Counted from the stretch's first letter, positions 36,250-47,776 are shown. The stretch is DNA of 64,000 nucleotides from Massospora cicadina (GCA_022478985.1 JAKSZP010012238.1:1-64000); one strand, 5' to 3'. Notes: generated by a model not told the origin, from the sequence alone. Made by a program: numbers and translations.

Positions 36250-39046
36250 ATGGCGGGAAACCCCGCAAAAGAACCCGCAGGCTATGCCAAACGAGCCAGC
36301 ACCACCCCCAAACGAAGCAACCCTCGGTTACCCACCTCAGGGTCAACCAGAATCACCCGCTCTCAAGCAGCAGCCATGAAAGCAGGCACCACCCCCAACC
36401 TGGAGCTACTCCAACTAGCGCCAGTTCACCTGATCGCACTTCTGCAACCTGCACGCCTAACAGCTCTGTGTGCGCTGCCTCCCACCAACCCGCTGGGCCC
36501 CCTCCAACCAAGGAGGCCATCACCCACACTGTTTTAATGGCGTCTGCTCAGTTGAATGCAACTCAGCCCATCCAGACATTCACCTCCCCCATTGTGTCAG
36601 CTAATTCAGCCCCATCTATTATTGCTGACACCGTGTTTCCAGCTCCCTCCATGAGGGGCGATACCCAGCTACCTGGCCCCCAAATCCTCAGATGTAAGGT
36701 TGGATTAGCCGCACATTCTGGTTCACTAAGCACCAAATTGGGACAATCTACTCTTCCCAATGAGGATTCAAATGGTTCGGATTTTGGAACTTCACACCAG
36801 TTCCAATCTCACCCGTCCCATTTAAACCCCATAATCGGCACTTCTCAAGTCGGCACTTTATCTCAATATGCTGAAAACGACCAATTCACCAATCAGCCAA
36901 TGAGTTTTGCCCACAAAATCACAGCAAATACTCGGGCTGAATTTACCCAAATAGATTGGGATGGTGATAAAACATCTCCCTCCTCCCAATTGGCTGGAGT
37001 TAATTCCAATCTGGATGGGACTCCCCAATTTAGCGAGGCCCAACAATCACCTGGCCCCCAAACCCTTGGATGTAAGGTTGGATTAGCCGCACATTCTGGT
37101 TCACTAAGCACCAAATTGGGACAATCTACTCTTCCCAATGGGGATTTAAATGGTTCAGATTTTGGAACTTCACACCAGTTCCAATCTCACCCGTCCCATT
37201 TAAACCCCATAATCGGCACTTCTCAAGTCAGCACTTTATCTCAATATGCTGAAAACGACCAATTCACCAATCAGCCAGTGAGTTTTTCCTACGAAATCAC
37301 AGCAAATACTCGGGCTGAATTTACCCAAATAGATTGGGATGGTGATGAAACATCTCCCCCTCCCAACTGGCTGGAGTTAATTCCAATCTGGATGGGCCTC
37401 CCCAATTTAGCGAGGCCCAACAAACTGCCCCTCAATTTAATATGACGCCAGCAAATGCTCAAACATTCCAACAACAGAGGAACTCTGCAAACTTGTCTAA
37501 ACCACCAGCTCGCATTCAACCCATGATTGCAGCCCAAAGCAAACACAAACGTACCAAAGGAGCCACTGGGGCGTGGCAAAAACCTCTGGCACCAACGCTA
37601 CCCAAAGCTGATCCCCGTGAAGTGGCGTTTATTGCTGATGTTAAGAAGAAATGGGCCGAAACTAGAGCGCAAAAAGCTCTACCTCGCTCACCCTCTCTCA
37701 CGCAATTCGCCTTTATTATGGGCATAACCCTGTTGAATTCTATACAGAGGATTACTTCTCATACTTTGCAGCGATTGCGGAGACATTCCCTATTAACACC
37801 ACCATCCATGAATCAGTGGAGGGCCACTACATCGATGTGGGCTTCACTGAAGCTGCCCTTGATGACCATGCTGCCACCCTCCAGGTCATTATTCCACGCG
37901 GATCTCTTCGCATCTCCCGCACACGCTCTCACCTGGAGAAAATTTCATGGGTTACTTTTTCCAACCTACCAACAACTGTTGATCCTGAGTCTCTTAAACT
38001 GGCACTCCATCGTGGTTTAATGGAGTTTGGATCTGTTCTTTCAGTGGACTTTAGCGTCCCCTCTTACTATGCTCCCACTCAAAGAGCTCGCACTGCTAGG
38101 GCGTCGTTCATCCCCTCCCCCACTGTATCCCGCAACATTGAGGTTATTCCTCGTGTGGCGGTAGTTGGGGCATTCCCTGAGATCTTCTTTGTCGACCCTG
38201 ATCAGGCGCGCCCCGGTGTTCATGGTGTAACGCCCTTGGACACTTGTATAATGGCTGCACAGCTCGAAAACAAGCCCTCTTAGCCACCACCCAGGGGCCT
38301 AAACCAGGCCAAAAACGATCCCACGTGGCTGCAGCAGCAATTCCACAACCCACACAATGGGTTCCCATTCAAGACCTGTCCCCTGAGGCCTTACGCCTAG
38401 CAGTTGAAACAGCTAACCCCACTATTGGTATGGGATACCTTCGCGCTCATGCCCCCTTCCAATGGGCACCCCCTCCTATCTCCCAGAGTCAACTCCCTCT
38501 CTCACCAAGCGCAAGGCATCTCCCACAGGGTGCCCCTCGTCAGCCACCCCCACTCAGGGCTCCGCGGCACCCCCACCAACCTCCACCAGTGATTTATCGC
38601 ATCAACCCTCAGCTCTCAATGGAGCTATGCCCACCAGCATGGACTGGCAACTCGCGGCCTGCGGTAGAAGTGCCACCTCAAAGAGTCCTACCCCAACCCC
38701 ACAGTCCATTTCGCGCGGATCCTTTGCAGTGTTGGAGGAAATGAATATGGACTCAGACTCATCAAATGGGGACACCGCGGAGGTCACCATTGAGCACCCT
38801 CAGGTCCTTCCCCTGCAACGGAGCGGGGGCAGCATCCTAGGCTGGCTTACTGGGTCCTCCGCCCCCCACCCTCTCCTTCCCCTCAGAACCCCTCGACGCT
38901 CCTCACGGATTGCAGCTAATAGTCAAGCTAAAGGACTCAAAACTAGCCGCCTCACAGCAGCAGGTTTAAGCGCTGGCAACCCCCAGGACATGGAGGGGAA
39001 CAGCTATGAGTCCCCATGGCAGCACCCTGGCCCTGCAATCCATTAA
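36250..39046 (+). CDS. LINE ORF1 protein (nucleic-acid-binding, CCHC)
   Basis: Starts ATG at 36250 (MAGNPAKEPAGY). The N-terminal part is S/T/P-rich, with an in-frame duplication of 126 codons (36672-37427). The middle part (about 37710-38200) reads YTEDYFSYFAAIAETFPINT, then WVTFSNLPTTVDPESLKLAL, resembling the RRM-like/DUF4283-type core of other ORF1 proteins. It ends in a complete CCHC knuckle, CSWCNALGHLYNGC, at about 38213. A long P/S-rich tail ends at TAA/TAG 39046. The reading frame changes near 36405, 37355, 37705, 38205 and 38450, each time as if one base were missing, and mostly at G, C or T runs. ORF1 binds LINE RNA and forms the RNP. The stop overlaps the ORF2 start by 41 bp. Confidence 0.8.
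36672..37427 (+). repeat. In-frame tandem duplication within LINE ORF1
   Basis: Two units of about 378 bp (126 codons) start CCTGGCCCCCAAA at 36672 and 37050 and are nearly identical. The second unit lacks one base in a C/T run (about 37357), which creates a frame change that the first unit does not have. Confidence 0.9.
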
Positions 39047-42000
39047 CGCAAATGGGTTGCGGGACTTTAAGCGGAGAGCCCGCCTCCTCCGCAACTTCAG
39101 GTCAGCACAAATTGACATCGCTGCTGTCCAGGAGCCCCATATCCTCCCCCACGAACAATCTGCATGGAATGAACAGTTTGGAGGCAACTCCTTCTGGACA
39201 AACCATGCCGCCCTTATTGTTTTGAATCCCCGGGTTAAAACCCATTCTTTTTCACAATATCTAGGTGGCCGCCTCATACTGGCCAAACTCACCACTCCTG
39301 ACTTCTCCTTCTTCGCTGCAAGCATCTACCTGCCTAATGCAGGTCAGGAGCAAAATCGGCTCTTGGAAGAGCTTCTTCAACTCAATCTCCCACGGAATAC
39401 AGTCCTCTTAGGAGATTTCAACACAACCATAAGTCGCGTCCGTGACTCTTACCCCCTGCAGCAAAGGAACGCCCTGGATCAAGTCGCCTCCAGGATTTCC
39501 TTCGCCTGAGTGGCTTTATAGATGCGCTTCCACCCTCCGCGTCTGGCCTAGGTTGCATGACTAAGATCCAGTATGATGGAGGAGCTTTCCAGTCAGCGTC
39601 ACGCATAGATATGGCACTGATTGGCCCCCTGCTAATTGGCCGCGTCTCCTCTCCCATCTCTCGTGACAACCATCTGAGTGATCACAGGTCACTCACCGTT
39701 GTCCTCACCACCACACTTAGACCGTCGCGTAGGTTCTGGCCTAGGGTTGCCCCAGCTCTTCTCAACAACCCCTTCACTAAGGAGAAGCTGTCTATGACCA
39801 TCCGGGAGACTCTCACCTCCCCCCACCCCACCTGCTTGACCACAAGGCTAAATGGGCGGTGACCAAGGAGGGCATCACCCGCGTTGCTTACAACTGTGCT
39901 AAAGCCCAGATGACTGCAGCTCGCGCCAGAGTCAAAAGGGCGGAAGCCAGAATCAGACATCTAGAGCGAAACTGCCAGCCTTCGCCCTCTCCCAGATGGT
40001 TGGAAGACTGGGAAGCGGCGCAGGAAGCACTCCGCTTGGAGCTCACACTGCAGGAAGAACGGGCAGCAAGCTTTACAACATCTCGTTACTATGCTCAATG
40101 GGAACGCCCCACCCGCTTCTTCTTTCAGAAACAGAAAGCCCGGTCAACAGCGCAGGATATTACTGCACTGAAGATTGGCACTACAGCCACTTCAGACAAG
40201 GAGGAAATCACGCAGGAACTACACCGCTTCTACTCCAGCCTCTTCCATGCCACCCAGGTGGACCCATCGGACATCCAAGACTTCCTGTGGCGGGCTCCAG
40301 AGCCGCCCATTGACCCACGGGCTGATGAGGCTCTACTGGCGCCTATTTCCATCCAGGAGGTGATGGAAACTCTTCTGAAATCCCCACGGCTTAAAGCCCC
40401 AGGCCCAGACGGAATACCCTTTGAGGTGTACCTTCTGGAACCTGCAGTGATAGCCAGAACCCTCCGCGACCTCTTCGCTGCACTCTTGGTGAATGGCGAG
40501 GTCCTCCCCGACTCCAGAGGCTCAATCACGACCCTCATTCACAAGAAGTCAGACCGTGAGAACCTGGCGAACTGGCGCCCCATAGCGTTGATCAACACAG
40601 ACCACAAGCTCTTCACGAAGCTTCTGGCCAACCGCATCACCAAATGGATGTCACCTCGCCTCTCCCCATCCCAGTACGGTTTTATTCCGGGAGGTCGTTA
40701 TGGGACAACTATAATGACCTCCACGTGACTTTGACTGCTAACTCTCGTAAGGTGAATGGCTTTGTGGCTCTCCTGGATATGGAGAAAGCATATGATCGCG
40801 TAGCCTGGAAGTATATTGATGCTTCCCTGGCCCGCTTCCATCTCCCACCCGCAGCTAGGCGCTGGATATCAGCGCTCTATGACCAGCTCCACACCAGAGT
40901 CCTGGCGCCAATGGGTTTCACAGTGGCAGTACCAGTTGGACAAGGTCTCCGGCAAGGGGACCCCCTGAGCCCTATCCTTTTTAACATCACCCTTGACCCC
41001 CTCTTGGCCTCCTTACAGGACAAGCTAACAGGGATTCTGGTCCCAGGTAAAGCCCCCACACGCACCATGGCATTTGCAGATGACACTGCCATTGCATTTG
41101 GCTGCCCTGGGGATGTTGCCCTCGCTGCTGTGACCATTAAGAGGTACACCAAGGCGTCCAACGCCATGGTCAACACCTCCAAGACAACAGTTGTGCAGGT
41201 CGGCTCCCCCACCTTCCCCCACCATTTGGTATTGAACCTGAGCGCGGTACCTTCCGTCACCTGGGCGTTCTCACCAACCAACAAGGAGTTGCGCTAAAAG
41301 ACAATGAGGACTTGCTCCTTGCAGCAGTTAACTCCAGGATTGCCAGCTGGAACTGGCGGCACATCACCCCCCAGGGTCGAGCTCTGATGGCCAATGTGTT
41401 CCTTCTCTCCAAAGTCTGGTTCCTAGCGCACGTCTGCCCATTCACAGATGCCTTTTATACGCGGCTCAATGTACTCCTCCGCTGTTGGATCTGGGGCTCA
41501 AACCATCCACCAATGGCCCTCTCAACCATTTCCCGACCCTGCAATGAAGGGGGCCTAGGGCTTCTGGACACGCGATCCCACGCCACCACAATCTTCCTGA
41601 AGTTCCTATGGCCGATTTTTCTGCTGGGACGCGACCCCCATGCCCCAATGGGCGCCCGCCCTCAGCCAGTCAGTGTCAGCAGCTCTGGGTCTTCCTAGAG
41701 CATCTCTGACCTCATTAGGGAGTGGCTCACAAACCACCCAGGCCATCGCCTAAAACCATCCTCATCCCCCTACTGGAACCAGGCTCTCCTTGCCCTGAAA
41801 CGAGTAGGCGCGCGGATCCACCATGCCTTCCCATACAGAAGGGAAGGCCCTGGCCTCAGCCCACGTCGCCATGCAATTGTGCACAATGGACAAGTTGTCA
41901 TAACTCGCCTCAACCCCCAAGATCGTCCTCCCATCCGCCCAAGACTCCTTGAGCTCCTCCCTCCCTCCGTGAGATTTGACCTTAAGGAATTGTGGAAGGA

Positions 42001-42535
42001 CGTCTATCACCCCATCCTGTCAGCAAAGGTGTCCAACACCTTATGGAGGGTGCTCCACTGTTCATACAGGACAGGGGACCGGACTGGCCCTACCTTCCAG
42101 CACCGAAGCTGCCCCCGCTGTGTGGAGCCTATTGACTCCCACCTCCATCGTTTTTTCACCTGTCCAGGTGTCGCCGCATTTTGGCCAAAGGCCCGCGCGC
42201 TCCTCCATGCTCAGCCCTGGTCTGGACACCCTGTGCAAGACCTCATGTTTGAGCAGACATTGCCTGGTTGCCACTGACCCCTCCGTGTCCTCGCCTATGC
42301 CACAGCCATCTGGACCATCCATAACTCCTTCCTTCGTGCTGCCTTTGACCAGCAGGTGTGGACCCTTCCACACATGATCACCCACTTTCAGGTACACTTT
42401 GAGATGGCCCTGAAGGTCTGCACTATATCGCCAACCCTCCCCCGCTCAGTTGTCAATGCAGCACGGCTCTGGCGCGCAAACCCCCTCCCTTTCTCGATGC
42501 CTCCTCCCTCCCCTTCCCTCGCCTCAGGCTCTTAG
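39006..42535 (+). CDS. LINE ORF2 polyprotein (endonuclease-reverse transcriptase)
   Basis: Starts ATG 39006, overlapping ORF1 in the -1 frame; stop TAG at 42533-42535. Order: AP-like endonuclease (about 39030-39720), a basic linker (39860-40100), RT (about 40370-41230), thumb/connector, and a C-terminal cysteine motif CPRCVEPIDSHLHRFFTC at about 42110. RT catalytic FADD is intact at about 41080. Frame changes near 39500, 39840, 40690 and 41235 all look like single-base losses. In-frame stops occur at 41696 and 42275. The enzyme nicks the target and primes reverse transcription there. The natural copy may have fewer lesions than it appears. Confidence 0.88.
39030..39720 (+). other. AP-type endonuclease domain of ORF2
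   Basis: Reads SINANGLRDFKRR (catalytic asparagine block), AAVQEPH (catalytic glutamate), LLGDFNTTISR (GDFN), SRIDMALIGP and SDHRSLTV (catalytic D-H). All canonical motifs of the L1-type exonuclease-endonuclease-phosphatase fold are present across one frame change near 39500. This predicts nicking at A/T-rich sites, in agreement with the A-starting target duplications. Confidence 0.9.
40370..41230 (+). other. Reverse transcriptase domain of ORF2
   Basis: Motifs in order: LKAPGPDGIPFEVY, LIHKKSDRENLANWRPIALI, KLLANRI, SPSQYGFIPG (frame change here), LLDMEKAYDRVAWKYI (first catalytic D), GLRQGDPLSPILFNITLDPL, then MAFADDTAIAF with the catalytic FADD. This is the typical spacing of the L1 clade. 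Confidence 0.93.
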
Positions 42536-42605
42536 GAGCCCAGGCGTAATTCAATATCCATCGATGAATCCCCCCTTGGGTTGGGACCATCTAGTACTAA
42601 AAAAA
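42536..42605 (+). other. LINE 3' UTR and A-tail
   Basis: About 64 bp between the ORF2 stop and an A run of 8. The last 33 bp (ending GGGACCATCTAGTACTA) recur as ultra-short insertions at 27551 and 47756. They share nothing with the 3' tail of the SINEs in this window. Confidence 0.85.
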
Positions 42606-42621
42606 ATACCACCTGTGGTTT
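42606..42621. repeat. LINE target-site duplication, right copy
   Basis: Identical over 16 bp to 36140-36155. Element B sequence (integrase leader) resumes after it. Confidence 0.95.
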
Positions 42622-42699
42622 TTAGCAGACTTGACTCAGATGTGCCCTTGATTTCATAAGTCAGCAGCATAAAAGGCATGGTGGAAGGTTTGGATCTTT

Positions 42700-43610
42700 T
42701 GTAAAGATTGCCATTCCCAATTTCAAAGCATTCCTTTTATTCTCTGGCTGAAGGCTCATCCAGTTCAGGTCGCAGGTGTGGGTACCTCCCCTTTCCTCCA
42801 AGATAAAGTAATTAAAGCTCATCACGATCCTCCTGCAGTTGGTCACCTGGAAAATAAGAAGTGCATTGATTTAGTATAGCGTACCTATAACTGGCTGGGC
42901 TTGTCAAAGGATTTTCTAAAATGGATCATTGACTGTGTGACTTGTGCGTGGGTCAAATTGGATTAGTCTGGTAGAAACGGTCTTCTTCACCCCTTTGCAG
43001 CAGGCAGAGGGGCCGTGGATATTGGTGTCAGAGAACTTTATTGTTGAGCTACCCAGCTCCAAGGGGTTATAATGATCATGGTGGTTGTAAACCGCTTCAC
43101 TAAATTCTCCCTGTTTATACCATGTTCCTATGCTATTACTTCCAAATACTTGCCCGCCTATTCATGCGCCATATGTTTTGATGTTCAGACTCCCACAGTA
43201 ATTTGTCAGCAACTGCGGTCCCAATTTATGGTGTAGTTTTGGAATGAGCTCTTGGCGATCTTGAATATCATTCCCTGTTGCTCCATTTCATATAATTCAA
43301 AGTTGGATGGTCATACTGAATGGTTCAATCAGATCTTGAAGCAGTACTTGCAGTGTTACGCTGCAGCCACTCGGGATACCTGGGTGGACGACTTCCCTTT
43401 TGCCCAGTTTACATATAATAATAGGACATATGCATCCACAGGCTTCTCCCCATATGAAGCGACTTTAGGATATAATCCATCATTTTTAGTCAGTCTATGC
43501 CTTTGCCCAGAGGTAACAGCTGCAGCGATCACACTCAGTGCATTCATGCCACACACCTTGGTTTGGGAGCACTTGACTAAGGCCATAAGTGTTTATAAAT
43601 GATTCACATA
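42700..43610 (+). pseudogene. Integrase of element B
   Basis: Zinc module: HHDPPAVGHLENKKCIDLV then CVTCAWVK; the HHCC ligands are complete despite a stop in between. The core is decayed around 43000-43250 (MVVVNRFTKFSLFIPC is readable). The open frame 43252-43602 carries YNSKLDGHTEWFNQILKQYL (catalytic glutamate present) and FAQFTYNNRTYASTGFSPYE. Typical Ty3/gypsy integrase, inactivated by stops. Confidence 0.8.
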
Positions 43611-43869
43611 TTGGAAGCAGTTCCCAGTGCACAAAAATAAAGGTAGTTTTACACCATCATGCTTGGCATGCGCCACTTGTTCATATAGGTTCCCTCACGC
43701 AAGTTTTCAAGTAAATGCTTGGGTCCCCATTTGGTGAACTAAGACTTAGCAAATAATGCCTTTTTCGAAACTACCGCCATTAGAAGCAAAATACATTATT
43801 CCATGTGGCTCAATTGTCCCCATTCAAGGGGGCAATCCCATTGGAACCAGAGCCCATCATGATTGAGGG

Positions 43870-44040
43870 CGCAGAGGAAGCTGAAGTTGAGGGCATCCTG
43901 GCTTTTTTCAAATCATGACTGTCAGTCCAAAAATCTATTCACGTGAAAAGGCTATTCAGCTCATGAAAATTTCTGGGTCAGCGCTTGGGACTGTGCCAAC
44001 TGCTTGGAGCTTGTCAAGGCTTTCCACGCTGCCCACTTGG
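43870..44040 (+). pseudogene. Chromodomain of element B
   Basis: EEAEVEGILAFF begins the domain; after a frame change KGYSAHENFWVSAWDCANCL gives its second half, homologous to KGFDAAENSWVLSHDCVHA of element G. A stop replaces one residue just before KGY. Confidence 0.7.
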
Positions 44041-44152
44041 ATGCTCCCCGCTTTCCCCCTCAAAAAAATTTCTATGCTGATGGCAGTCATGTTGGCCAAA
44101 GCCCATAAGAATGTGACCCTCGCTCAATTTTCTGATGGTGGCGCTCCCCTTT

Positions 44153-44170
44153 GGGAAAAGGGAAGGATAA
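44153..44170 (+). promoter_or_regulatory. Polypurine tract of element B
   Basis: Purine-rich gggaaaagggaaggataa directly before the 3' LTR start TGTAAG; it would prime plus-strand DNA synthesis. Confidence 0.75.
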
Positions 44171-45444
44171 TGTAAGTTTGAGAGAACGCCTCTTCCACTT
44201 GGACTGGGTGACATTCCCTCTCCCGTCAAAAAAGGGTCCAAGAAGGTCAGCTGCTCCTCTCACTCCCAGGGTGACCTCAACCATGTGGTGAACAAGCGGT
44301 GGGTAACTGCTAGCCCTTTGAGGACCTGAAACCAACCATAGTATTAGCTTCAGATAAATTGGTATTGTAAATTAAAGGAATTTGTGTTGAGCTATTGGAG
44401 AGTTGGCATCTCTTGAGGTAAAAATTTTCATGAAGTTGATGGCAATGAAGTTTTGGCATCAAGGCCCAAGAGCCCCAAACCTTTGGCAACAAAGCCTGAT
44501 GGTTGTGTACTTTTGGAAAATCAAGCTTCTAGTGTTGAATCTTCAGAAAAACTTTCTGATGGCCTTGGGACATTGAGAAATGTTGCCACCAGTTTAGAGC
44601 TTTCCCAAAAGTATCAAAATCTTTGTCTGACATCTCTCTAGGACTAACGGATGTTGGAACAGCCAGATGTAGGTGGGTTAGGCCCCCAAAACCATTCCTG
44701 ACCTCTTGGGTCTGTCCCTACATAGAGTGGCCTTGGGAGGTTCGCACTGCCTGTCAGGCGAGATGCCATCACTCTAATTGTCAGAACCAAAGTAATGTGC
44801 AATTTGGGCATCTGTGGACAAATCAAAAATGACTTAGCCTGCCACCAATACTTTCAAATTTTGTTACAAATAAGTTCGTTCCCCCCCACTAAAAGTTCGC
44901 CAAGTTAGTTTAAAAATTGATGGCCACAATCCTGCACTTTCTTAAGCTATTCCCAACCAATCATCTATATAAGCAGTCATAACACACTAAGGAAATTGAT
45001 GGTAAAGTCTCTTATTTTTAATTCATTAAGAAAATTTATGTGCTTATATTCATTTAATTAAGCTCAAATTATTTTTGCTGAACCCCTATGAAATTTTCAT
45101 TGTGGCCCTGCGAGCCTTGTATCTCATGGGTTGCCCCAGCCACATTATTGACTTTGGTACTCACCATAGTCACTTGGGACTAATGTGTCAGGGTCTCCAT
45201 GGAAATCTCCCTTATCTTGTAACTCCCTACGTTCAGGCCCATTGTCCCTGATCTGCAACAGCTCAGTTTCTCATCATGTTGTTTTTACGTTAGTTGCCCA
45301 TCAGCACTCTGTTGTTAATTATCTTCCAGAATGTTCAAACGTTGTTTAAGTGACAATGACCCTGGGATTCTGGCTCACCTTTTGTGAGGATTTTTCATCA
45401 TGATCGGCAGGCCAGTCTAAACTTCATCTGTCATTTCCCTGACA
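44171..45444 (+). repeat. 3' LTR of element B
   Basis: Starts TGTAAGTTTGAGAG and ends CCCTGACA. Collinear with 32489-33763 but clearly diverged, largely by transitions. Followed by CCAAC, the target-site duplication. Confidence 0.92.
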
Positions 45445-45449
45445 CCAAC

Positions 45450-46054
45450 AGCTCTTTTAAGCCCACTATAACTCTTTTACCAATAACTCTGTAGAATCAA
45501 AAAAAGGAACCTTGGTATCCATACTGCGAAAGATAGCCTCCTCTGACTGTCTCCACGGGGATCAGTATTTACTCAGTGCCTTGATGACCTACTAGATTAG
45601 TTATCAACAGATCCTCAAGATGTTTCCATTCCACATTTTATATGGATGAGAACCTGGGATACCAGCTCTCTTAGAAAAAGACATGTTCTCTGCCAAAACT
45701 TATGATCCTGACAAGGCCATGAGGAGGCTGTCCCAACACATTATTTAAATACAATCTGAAGCTATGGCTAATTTGCTAAACCATTACTAAAGAGGTTCAG
45801 GCAGCTCTGAGCTTAGGCTGCCTCTTATCATCTTTCAGATCTCTAAATTGATATTATATTACCATGACCGCATTACAGCCAGAAGTGAGAAGATTGGCTC
45901 CCTCTGGGAAAGACCTTTTGTTATCACCTATAATATGGGTGAAAAAGTTCTATAAAGCTCCTTGCTTCTACAGCTATGACTAACTTAGTCCATCGACATT
46001 TCCTACACCCATATCCTTACAACGTTCTTAAAGTGGTAATGTCAGAAAATGGGA
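45450..46054 (+). pseudogene. Integrase of element A, second part
   Basis: Continuation of the integrase interrupted at 32488. Reads MFPFHILYG, then EPGIPALLEKDMFSAKTYDP, a standard post-core region, and a decayed C-terminal module ending near 46020. A TGTTCAAATAG at 46055 after gaaaatggga could be the start of A's 3' LTR, but no 5' partner was found. Confidence 0.7.
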
Positions 46055-46095
46055 TGTTCAAATAGTTTATACTTTTGTTTTGTAGAAAAAATAAT

Positions 46096-46100
46096 ACTGC
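46096..46100. repeat. Target-site duplication of element C (left)
   Basis: ACTGC, identical to 55668-55672 outside the other LTR. Confidence 0.92.
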
Positions 46101-47236
46101 TGTAAAAATTTACTTAAGAGTTGATTATTGGTCATCAACCCAGTAACCCTTTTACTGCACAGGTTCAGTTTCCTCGTGCACCTTGCATTGTAAAAATATA
46201 TTATCTGATAATAGTATGGAGACTATTATCTGTAGTTGAGTTAGAACTATTATCAGGCCCAACGCTTTTGGAAAGTACTTCCAATAAAATACTTGATAAG
46301 TCATACTTGTAGGGATTCGTTCCCTGTATTACTGTCCAACCAATCTTTGTCAAGATCTCCTGATGACAGTCTCTTTCAGCCCAACACACAGTTGGCAGCT
46401 ATCCCTAAGTTGTGGTTCCCTTCATCTCTAGATCCCCACTCAGATCTCTACCCTTCTCTCTGAGAGTCTTCAAATTATTTCCTGCTGCAATAAATCCTTG
46501 AGATGGAACTTCACCTGGATGCTGATAGTCTAACTATAACCGAATCTACAATAAAACTAATAATAATGTTTTTATTTCTGTCTATATGCCTTTTTCATTA
46601 TAGTGAACCCTAAGAAATTATATAGTAGGGGATTCAGCCATCTAACCCTCTGTTGATACCTCTTTAATGAAATGGCAGCCGTTGCCATTGAATCACCCTT
46701 CCTCATCTCAGCAGCGATGATCTTCCCCATCCTGGCTAGGATTCTGTTGTTGAACATCCTCAAGGTCTCAAATGGAAAGAGTTGGAAAACGTGTCCCTAA
46801 CGTTTTCCTCTTGATCCAAGCAAACCAACAATAATTGGCTAGCGACCTGCTTAGGTAATGGGACTTATTACCCATTATGGCAGGTCACTTTACCAACCAA
46901 TTAATTTGCTAGTTGCAGGCAGCATCACTCGCCATGCAACTCACCATTCATTCCCAATCAATTGGTGATGAAACATGACTAATCCCAAATAGTACACCTG
47001 ATAGTTAATCACTATCAGATGCCCCTATTTTGTCAGCCACTCCGCCTGATGAGATATTAGGTATTCATCTGGATTGATCCCTGACGGATATGACCTGGAA
47101 AATATCCCAAAATCTCCCAAACGTAGTTTCTCCAAAATTCAAGCCAACCAATTTCCAATTTACTTCGCTTTAGGAATTTTCCCCTAGTGACACCAGGTAA
47201 TCTAGCAGGCTGGGAATATGGGCAAAAATCCCAACA
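46101..47236 (-). repeat. 3' LTR of element C
   Basis: Plus-strand TGTAAAAATTTACTTAAGAG to CCAACA. Collinear with 54529-55667. Confidence 0.93.
46841..46890. repeat. LTR palindrome, copy in the 3' LTR of C
   Basis: Arms GCGACCTGC and GCAGGTCAC plus the inner pair TAATGGG/CCCATTA, about 48 bp in all. Outer AATTGG and CCAATT extend the dyad imperfectly. Confidence 0.8.
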
Positions 47237-47254
47237 CATCCCCCTCTCTTGCCT
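47237..47254 (-). promoter_or_regulatory. Polypurine tract of element C
   Basis: On the minus strand aggcaagagagggggatg lies directly upstream of the 3' LTR. Confidence 0.75.
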
Positions 47255-47755
47255 AGATTTTTCAGCGAGAAAAGGACCATGTCAAGAGAACACCACTTTG
47301 GACATCTGATCAAATACTTCATTGGTTCAAGTGAGTACATTCATCAATACTCAATGCTGCTCAGTATGACCTTCAGCATATGGCATTCCTCCTCTTCCTC
47401 CTCGCTACCACCTACTCAGAGCGCGGTCCCCACGACATTCTGTAATGCTGGGCTGATTGATTTACTCATGATAATATTATCCTGGGATCTGGTTTTCCCC
47501 CCATCAGGGTATATGACCCACTGTCATATTCAGGATTCTTGGTCCAGCGTCCTTGAATTCCTGATTATCTCCTCATCCTATACAGGAGACTCTTGCCAAT
47601 GATGTTCATTTTGTGGCCTGATTAGGAATACTTATTTCTATTTGCCTTTGTTATTTCGCTCATAACCTCTTGGCTGTAAGTCATTCTTAATTCTTCCCTC
47701 AGAAAGCTTATCTCATTAATTTTGAGATTGATTCCCCTAAATTGGAGCCTAATGG

Positions 47756-47776
47756 GACCATCTAATACTAAAAAAA
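47756..47776 (+). mobile_element. Second ultra-short LINE insertion (about 15 bp plus A-tail)
   Basis: GACCATCTAATACTA plus an A run matches the LINE terminus (one G-to-A). It is bracketed by ATTGGAGCCTAATGG (47741-47755) and ATTGGGGCCTAATGG (47777-47791), 14 of 15 identical. It lies inside element C and is therefore younger than C. Confidence 0.85.

Larger units (their letters stand above)
36156..42605 (+). mobile_element. Full-length L1-like LINE
   Basis: About 6.45 kb, bounded by a perfect 16-bp target-site duplication and ending in an A run. It has a short 5' UTR (36156-36249), ORF1 with a CCHC knuckle, ORF2 with AP-type endonuclease, RT and a C-terminal cysteine motif, and a 3' UTR of about 60 bp. 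The RT signatures (NWRPIALIN, GFIPGRS-type, FADD) are those of the L1/Tx1 group. It is markedly GC-richer than everything around it, which suggests recent arrival or little decay. It sits between RNase H and integrase of element B. Confidence 0.95.
32489..45444 (+). mobile_element. Gypsy element B (chromovirus), complete with LTRs, carrying a LINE
   Basis: Two TG...CA LTRs of 1275 and 1274 bp flank protease, RT, RNase H, integrase and chromodomain in that order. Without the LINE (36156-42605 plus one duplication) the element is about 6.5 kb. Only about 570 bp separates the 5' LTR from the protease, so most of gag is missing. LTR divergence is high (roughly a fifth of the first 135 bp), so the insertion is old. 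It landed inside the integrase core of element A. Confidence 0.92.
28390..46100 (+). mobile_element. Gypsy element A, old host of nested insertions
   Basis: Collinear gag (28420-29400), protease (29650-29925), RT (30650-31330), RNase H (31370-31800) and integrase, the last split by element B. Integrase breaks off at 32488 just after CDNEKFYTSKVVKILVTFMG and resumes at 45450. Past integrase the element is split again by element C at 46100/55668. Same lineage as C, D and E. It is the oldest layer of the nest. Confidence 0.85.

Noticed and set aside
36563..37138. Repeated minus-strand frames
   Set aside because: Antisense shadows of the tandem duplication in LINE ORF1.
42566..42600. LINE 3' end as the source of the SINE tail
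   Set aside because: GGGACCATCTAGTACTA and AGGTTGACCCACCTCAAAT share no meaningful similarity.
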